DNA of 64,000 nucleotides, taken from assembly GCF_036226885.1 (NCBI RefSeq), contig NZ_CP109027.1:7812001-7876000 (forward strand). Direction: 5' to 3'. This DNA is from Streptomyces sp. NBC_00663 (GTDB taxonomy: Bacteria; Actinomycetota; Actinomycetes; Streptomycetales; Streptomycetaceae). This document shows, one piece after another, positions 60,425 through 64,000 of this stretch (position 1 is the stretch's first letter; every line of letters starts with the position of its first letter). Made by a program: the position numbers and the translations under genes. The notes beneath the pieces are model-generated. The model was not told where the DNA came from, did not search any database, and was given only the letters and a program-made list of their open reading frames with translations.

Positions 60425-61947
60425 CCAGCACCTTGCGGCCGGCGACCACGATCGAGGCGGTGACCAAGCGTCCGGGCCGTTGGCTCGCGCTGTCCGTCCT
60501 CGTGCTCGCCGTGCTGCTGGTGGCCGTCGACGCGACCGTCCTCGGTCTCGCGACCCCCTACATCAGCGAGGACCTGAATCCCACCGGCTCCCAGCTCCTC
60601 TGGATCGGCGACGTCTACTCCTTCGTCATCGCCGGTCTGCTCGTCACCATGGGCAGCCTCGGTGACCGTATCGGCCGCAAGAGGATCCTGCTCGTCGGAG
60701 CCACGGCGTTCGGGGCGATATCGGTCCTCAACGCCTATGCCACGACACCGGAGTTGATGATCCTGGCCCGCGCCCTTCTGGGCGTCGCGGGCGCGACCCT
60801 CATGCCGGCGACCCTCGCCCTGATCCGCAACCTCTTCCATGACCCGCGGGAACGCAGTCTCGCCGTGGGCATCTGGGGCGCGACGGCCTCCGCGGGCACC
60901 GCGATCGGCCCCATCGCCGGTGGCTTCCTGCTCGAACACTTCTGGTGGGGCTCGGTCTTCCTGATCAACCTGCCCGTGATGGCGGTCCTGGTCCTCGTCG
61001 GCATCAAGCTGCTGCCGGAGTCCAAGAACCCGAACCCGGGCCCGTGGGACCTGACCAGTGTCACCCTGTCCCTGGTGGGCGTGATCGCGGTGGTGTACGC
61101 CGTCAAGGAGACGGCCTCACACGGTTTCGGCTGGGAGATCCTCGGCATCGGCGCCCTCGGCGCGGGGGCCCTGTACTGGTTCGTCCACCGCCAACTGACC
61201 CTGCCGACACCCCTGTTGGACATGCGGCTGTTCCGCAACCGTGGCTTCAGCGCGGCGGTCCTCGCCGACCTGCTGACCATCCTCGGCCTGTCCGGCCTGG
61301 TCTTCTTCCTCTCCCAGTACTTGCAACTCGTCCAGGGGCGACGCCCGTTGGAGGCGGGCCTCGCCGAACTCCCCGCGGCTGTGGGCGCGGTGGCGGCCGG
61401 CCTGATCGCGGGCTGGGCGGCCCGCCGCTGGTCGGTCCGCGCGGTGGTCTCCGGCGGCCTGGCTGCGGTCGGCGTGGCACTGGCCTCGCTGACCGTCATC
61501 GACCAGTCCACCGGCTACCCGTTGCTGGGCGCGGCCCTCCTGGTCGTGGGCATAGGCGCCGGCTTCTCCTTCACCGTCACCGCCGACGTCATCCTGTCCG
61601 GCGTCCCCAAGGAACAGGCGGGCTCGGCGTCCGCGGTCTCGGAAACGGCGTACGAGCTGGGCGCGGCCCTGGGTATCGCCGTACTGGGCTCGATCGTGAC
61701 GGGCGTGTACCGGGGCTTCACGGCCCCGGCGGGGACACCCGAGGGCGCCCACGAGTCGCTGGGGGCAGCCGTGGAGTCAGCGGCAGGAATGCCGACGCGG
61801 CAGGCGCAGGCGCTGCTCACGTCGGCGAGGGAATCCTTCGTGGACGGCCTGACGATCGCGGCGGGAGCAGGAGCAGCGGTCCTGCTCGCTACGGCATGCG
61901 CAGCATGGTTCCTGCTGAGAAACCAACGGTTGGACGGCCGACCTTAA
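60421..61947 (+). CDS. MFS multidrug-type transporter (DHA2, EmrB/QacA family, 14 TM)
   Basis: 508 aa from ATG 60421. Fourteen membrane helices; LVAVDATVLGLATPYISEDL (TM1 with the Asp typical of DHA2), motif A GSLGDRIGRKR, motif C-like GATASAGTAIGPIAGGFLLE in the fifth helix. Proton-driven export of cationic or amphipathic drugs is typical; the actual substrate is unknown. Coupled to and repressed by the upstream TetR. Confidence 0.93.
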   Translation: MTSTLRPATTIEAVTKRPGRWLALSVLVLAVLLVAVDATVLGLATPYISEDLNPTGSQLLWIGDVYSFVIAGLLVTMGSLGDRIGRKRILLVGATAFGAISVLNAYATTPELMILARALLGVAGATLMPATLALIRNLFHDPRERSLAVGIWGATASAGTAIGPIAGGFLLEHFWWGSVFLINLPVMAVLVLVGIKLLPESKNPNPGPWDLTSVTLSLVGVIAVVYAVKETASHGFGWEILGIGALGAGALYWFVHRQLTLPTPLLDMRLFRNRGFSAAVLADLLTILGLSGLVFFLSQYLQLVQGRRPLEAGLAELPAAVGAVAAGLIAGWAARRWSVRAVVSGGLAAVGVALASLTVIDQSTGYPLLGAALLVVGIGAGFSFTVTADVILSGVPKEQAGSASAVSETAYELGAALGIAVLGSIVTGVYRGFTAPAGTPEGAHESLGAAVESAAGMPTRQAQALLTSARESFVDGLTIAAGAGAAVLLATACAAWFLLRNQRLDGRP

Positions 61948-62012
61948 GGGGCGCGGGGCTGTGTCGATGTGCGGCTCCGCCGCGTGGGCGCGACCAGCCC
62001 CCACCGGCCGTC
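61946..62012 (+). repeat. Dispersed intergenic repeat, copy F
   Basis: Overlaps the MFS stop codon (TAAGGGGCGCGGGGCTGTG), then GCGGCTCCGCCGCGTGGG and CGCGACCAGCCCCCACCGG. Same split form as copy C. Lies between convergent genes. Confidence 0.8.
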
Positions 62013-62021
62013 GGCCGAAAA

Positions 62022-62693
62022 CTACGCCGCTTCCTTGGCCTTCGTCGCATACATGTCCACGTACTCCTGCCCCGACAACCGCATGACCTCGGTCATCACG
62101 GAATCCGTCACGGCCCGCAGCACATACCGATCCCGGTCCATCCCGTCGTACCGCGAGAACTCCATGGCCTCACCGAACCGAACGGTCACCTTGGCCGGCC
62201 GCGGCATCCCCGCCCCGCCCGGCTGGATCCGATCCGTGCCGATCATGGCGAAGGGAACCACCGGCGCCCCCGTCATCAGGGTCAGCCGCGCGATGCCGGT
62301 GCGCCCCCGGTACAGCCGCCCGTCGGGGGAGCGGGTGCCCTCGGGGTAGATGCCGAAGACCTTGCCCTCCTCCAGCACCCGGCGTCCGGTCATCAGTGCC
62401 GCGACCCCGCCCCGGCCGCCGTCCCGGTCGACCGGGATCATGCCGGTGCCGGTGAAGAACCAGGCCATCAGCCGGCCCTTCAGCCCCTTGCCGGTGACGT
62501 ACTCGTCCTTGCCGATGAAGAACACCTGCCGGTCGCAGACGAGCGGAAGGATCATCGAGTCGATGAAGGTGACGTGGTTGCCGGCCAGGATGACCGGGCC
62601 GTCCCCCGGGATGTGCTCGGCGCCTTCCACCCGTGGGCGGAACATCAGGCGCATGATCGGTCCGAGCACTGCCTTGATGAGCGCGAAGCGGGA
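62022..62693 (-). CDS. 1-acyl-sn-glycerol-3-phosphate acyltransferase (PlsC family)
   Basis: 223 aa from TTG 62693, chosen because GGAGG stands six bases upstream and MSRFALIKAVLGPIM is the conserved streptomycete start; a longer frame to 62774 lacks a site. Acyltransferase motifs: NHVTFIDS (H-x4-D), FFIGKDEY, FGIYPEGTRSPDG (EGTR) and VPFAMIG. Adds the second acyl chain in phosphatidic acid synthesis, membrane-associated. Confidence 0.92.
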   Translation of the reverse strand, partial: SRFALIKAVLGPIMRLMFRPRVEGAEHIPGDGPVILAGNHVTFIDSMILPLVCDRQVFFIGKDEYVTGKGLKGRLMAWFFTGTGMIPVDRDGGRGGVAALMTGRRVLEEGKVFGIYPEGTRSPDGRLYRGRTGIARLTLMTGAPVVPFAMIGTDRIQPGGAGMPRPAKVTVRFGEAMEFSRYDGMDRDRYVLRAVTDSVMTEVMRLSGQEYVDMYATKAKEAA

Positions 62694-62778
62694 CAACGGG
62701 CCCTCCGGTGTCAAGGGAATCGGTCTAAGTCTGTGCAGGTGAGGACGATACTCGCGGCCCGGGGGGTCTTGCACATCG

Positions 62779-62822
62779 GGTTCACCGAGGTCTTACGCAG
62801 TGTTGACGCGGGTTTACCTGCG
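62779..62822 (+). promoter_or_regulatory. PHO-box-like array of four 11-bp direct repeats
   Basis: Consecutive units GGTTCACCGAG, GTCTTACGCAG, TGTTGACGCGG, GTTTACCTGCG. They share T at position 4 and C at position 7 in all four, and A at position 6 in three. GTTCACC is the core of Streptomyces PhoP sites. TAACCT at 62845-62850 could be the -10. About 200 bases upstream of glpQ and about 90 from plsC on the other strand. The 326 bases from 62694 to 63019 contain no gene. Confidence 0.65.
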
Positions 62823-63019
62823 GCGGCGTGCCGAATACCGGTCGTAACCTGGCGGCCATGATGTGACGGACATCGCGCCCGAGGCCTGATGGCCCGTCAA
62901 CTCCTGCCTCACGGACGACATCCCGCGTCACCCGCGTGTTCCGCCGCAGGTCTCCCCGCGGTCATGTACACGCACCTACGATCGGCCCGCAGTGACGAGC
63001 CGACGCAAGGAGGGCGCTC

Positions 63020-64000
63020 ATGGGATCGCAGGATTCTCAGGCCGTGGACGGGCAGACGGGTGTAACCGGACGGCGGGCGCTGCTCGGCGCGGCCGTGCTC
63101 GGTGCCGGGGGAGCGGTCCTCGGCCTGTCCGGCACGGCGAGAGCCGCCGAGGCCGCCGGAGCCACCGAGGCGCGGCACGGCGGCGGGCTGAGAAGCCTGC
63201 CCGTGCCGACGATCATCGGCCACCGGGGCGCCAGCGGCTACCGGCCGGAGCACACGTTCGGGTCGTACCAGCTCGCCCTCGACCTGGGCGCGCATGTCGT
63301 CGAGGCCGGCGACCTGGTGCCCACCAAGGACGGTCATCTGGTCTGCCGCCATGAGCCGGAGATCGGCGGGACGACGGACGTCGCGGACCACAAGGAGTTC
63401 GCCGACCGCAGGACGACCAAGGTCCTGGACGGTGTCTCCGTCACCGGCTGGTTCACCGAGGACTTCACGCTCGCCGAGCTGAAGACCCTTCGCGCGATCG
63501 AGCGCATCCCGGCCAACCGTCCGCACAACACCCTCTACAACGGCCGCTGGGAGATCCCCACCTTCGAAGAGGTCCTGAAGTGGCAGGACGAGCAGACCCG
63601 CAAGCGCGGCCGGCAGGTGTGGATCTACCCGGAGACCAAGCACCCCACCTACTTCCGCAAGCTGGGCCTGGGCCTTGAGGAGCGGGTCGCGAAGCTGCTG
63701 CGCAAGCACGGCAAGGACGGCCGCAACGCGCCGGTCATCCTCCAGTCCTTCGAGCCGACCAGCATCCAGCGCCTGAACCGCCTGGTCGACAACCCGCTGG
63801 TCGTCCTGCTCTCCTCCGCCACCAGCCGCCCCTGGGACTTCGTCGAGGCGGGCGACCCGCGCACGGTCGCCGACCTGATCACGCCGGCCGGGCTGCGGGA
63901 GATCGCCGGGTACGCCCAGGGCATCGGCCCCACCCTCGACCTGGTCATCCCGAAGGACGCGAACGGCGACCTCACCACGCCGACCACCCTGGTCGCCGAC
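63020..64000 (+). CDS. glpQ: Tat-exported glycerophosphodiester phosphodiesterase, 3'-truncated by window end
   Basis: 327 residues visible, open at base 64000; AAGGAGG precedes ATG 63020. Twin-arginine-type signal GRRALLGAAVLGAGGAV (TGRR) at about 17-45. GDPD barrel: HRGASGYRPEHT (catalytic His-Arg and Glu), then VEAGDLVPTKDGHLVCRHE with second catalytic His. The metal-binding E-x-D reads E-A-G-D, one residue longer than usual. Hydrolyses glycerophosphodiesters (also teichoic acid in relatives) to glycerol-3-phosphate, a phosphate-starvation function that fits the PHO-like box. By recall it matches S. coelicolor glpQ1. Confidence 0.93.
   Translation, partial: MGSQDSQAVDGQTGVTGRRALLGAAVLGAGGAVLGLSGTARAAEAAGATEARHGGGLRSLPVPTIIGHRGASGYRPEHTFGSYQLALDLGAHVVEAGDLVPTKDGHLVCRHEPEIGGTTDVADHKEFADRRTTKVLDGVSVTGWFTEDFTLAELKTLRAIERIPANRPHNTLYNGRWEIPTFEEVLKWQDEQTRKRGRQVWIYPETKHPTYFRKLGLGLEERVAKLLRKHGKDGRNAPVILQSFEPTSIQRLNRLVDNPLVVLLSSATSRPWDFVEAGDPRTVADLITPAGLREIAGYAQGIGPTLDLVIPKDANGDLTTPTTLVAD

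Overview
This is a 64 kb piece of a high-GC actinobacterial chromosome, almost certainly Streptomyces. Third codon positions are very GC-rich, TTA codons are very rare, start codons are often GTG, operons are joined by 4-base ATGA/GTGA overlaps, and gene order matches, as I recall it, the S. coelicolor core segment running from about SCO1621 down to SCO1565 (infC-rpmI-rplT-pheST, argCJBDR, argH, glpQ1). I see no rRNA, tRNA, CRISPR array, insertion sequence, integrase or phage gene. The segment is conserved core with some accessory loci, not an island.

Layout. 0-5.4 kb: the end of a glycine-betaine binding protein, an XRE-cupin regulator coupled to a metal/cobalamin-receptor-like protein, a TDT transporter diverging from a LysR regulator, and an APH-type kinase. 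5.4-10.6 kb: an amine gamma-glutamylation locus with a PuuD-like hydrolase, a FadR-type GntR regulator, a GlnA4-type glutamine synthetase homologue, an aldehyde dehydrogenase and a short-chain dehydrogenase. One 23-bp element is repeated in front of the hydrolase gene and in the regulator/synthetase intergenic region. 10.6-18.1 kb: membrane, cell-wall and protease genes, including a proline-rich membrane protein coupled to a mycosin-like subtilase. 18.1-25.9 kb: translation genes. infC begins at a non-standard ATC codon behind a structured leader, followed by rpmI, rplT, an rRNA methyltransferase, a PAS histidine kinase and pheST.

26-29.7 kb holds four adjacent genes (SpoIIE-type phosphatase, NsdA-like regulator, Nudix hydrolase, small coiled-coil membrane protein). 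Each contains one in-frame TTA codon, and I found none in any other gene of the window, so this looks like a bldA-dependent cluster. 29.8-42.4 kb: mixed metabolism and secretion, including 3-hydroxyacyl-CoA dehydrogenase, a GHL10 lipoglycan/wall hydrolase candidate, an EamA exporter whose start codon overlaps that of a divergent MocR regulator, a pseudo-phosphatase, a GH51 arabinofuranosidase and a YfhO protein. 42.4-47.3 kb: argC-J-B-D-R. argH lies apart at 57.1 kb, and both arginine promoters carry ArgR-box-like palindromes.

47.4-54.7 kb is the most interesting locus. It encodes an ApbE flavin transferase, two extracytoplasmic FMN-binding proteins (carrying three flavinylation motifs between them) and two paralogous heme/FAD/NAD(P)H transmembrane reductases. 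It diverges from an OmpR-type two-component system behind 11-bp direct repeats. I read it as a duplicated, signal-controlled transmembrane electron-export chain using covalently bound flavin. The window ends with an L,D-transpeptidase, a PNPOx protein, a secreted protein with an internal duplication, an aldo/keto reductase, a TetR-MFS pair with a symmetric four-half-site operator, PlsC, and the start of a Tat-exported GlpQ behind a four-repeat PHO-box-like sequence.

A family of intergenic repeats with the core GGGGCGCGGGG...GCGCGACCAGCCAC occurs six times, mostly just after stop codons. One copy forms a 16-bp-stem terminator after argR and another supplies the C-terminal tail of the phosphatase.
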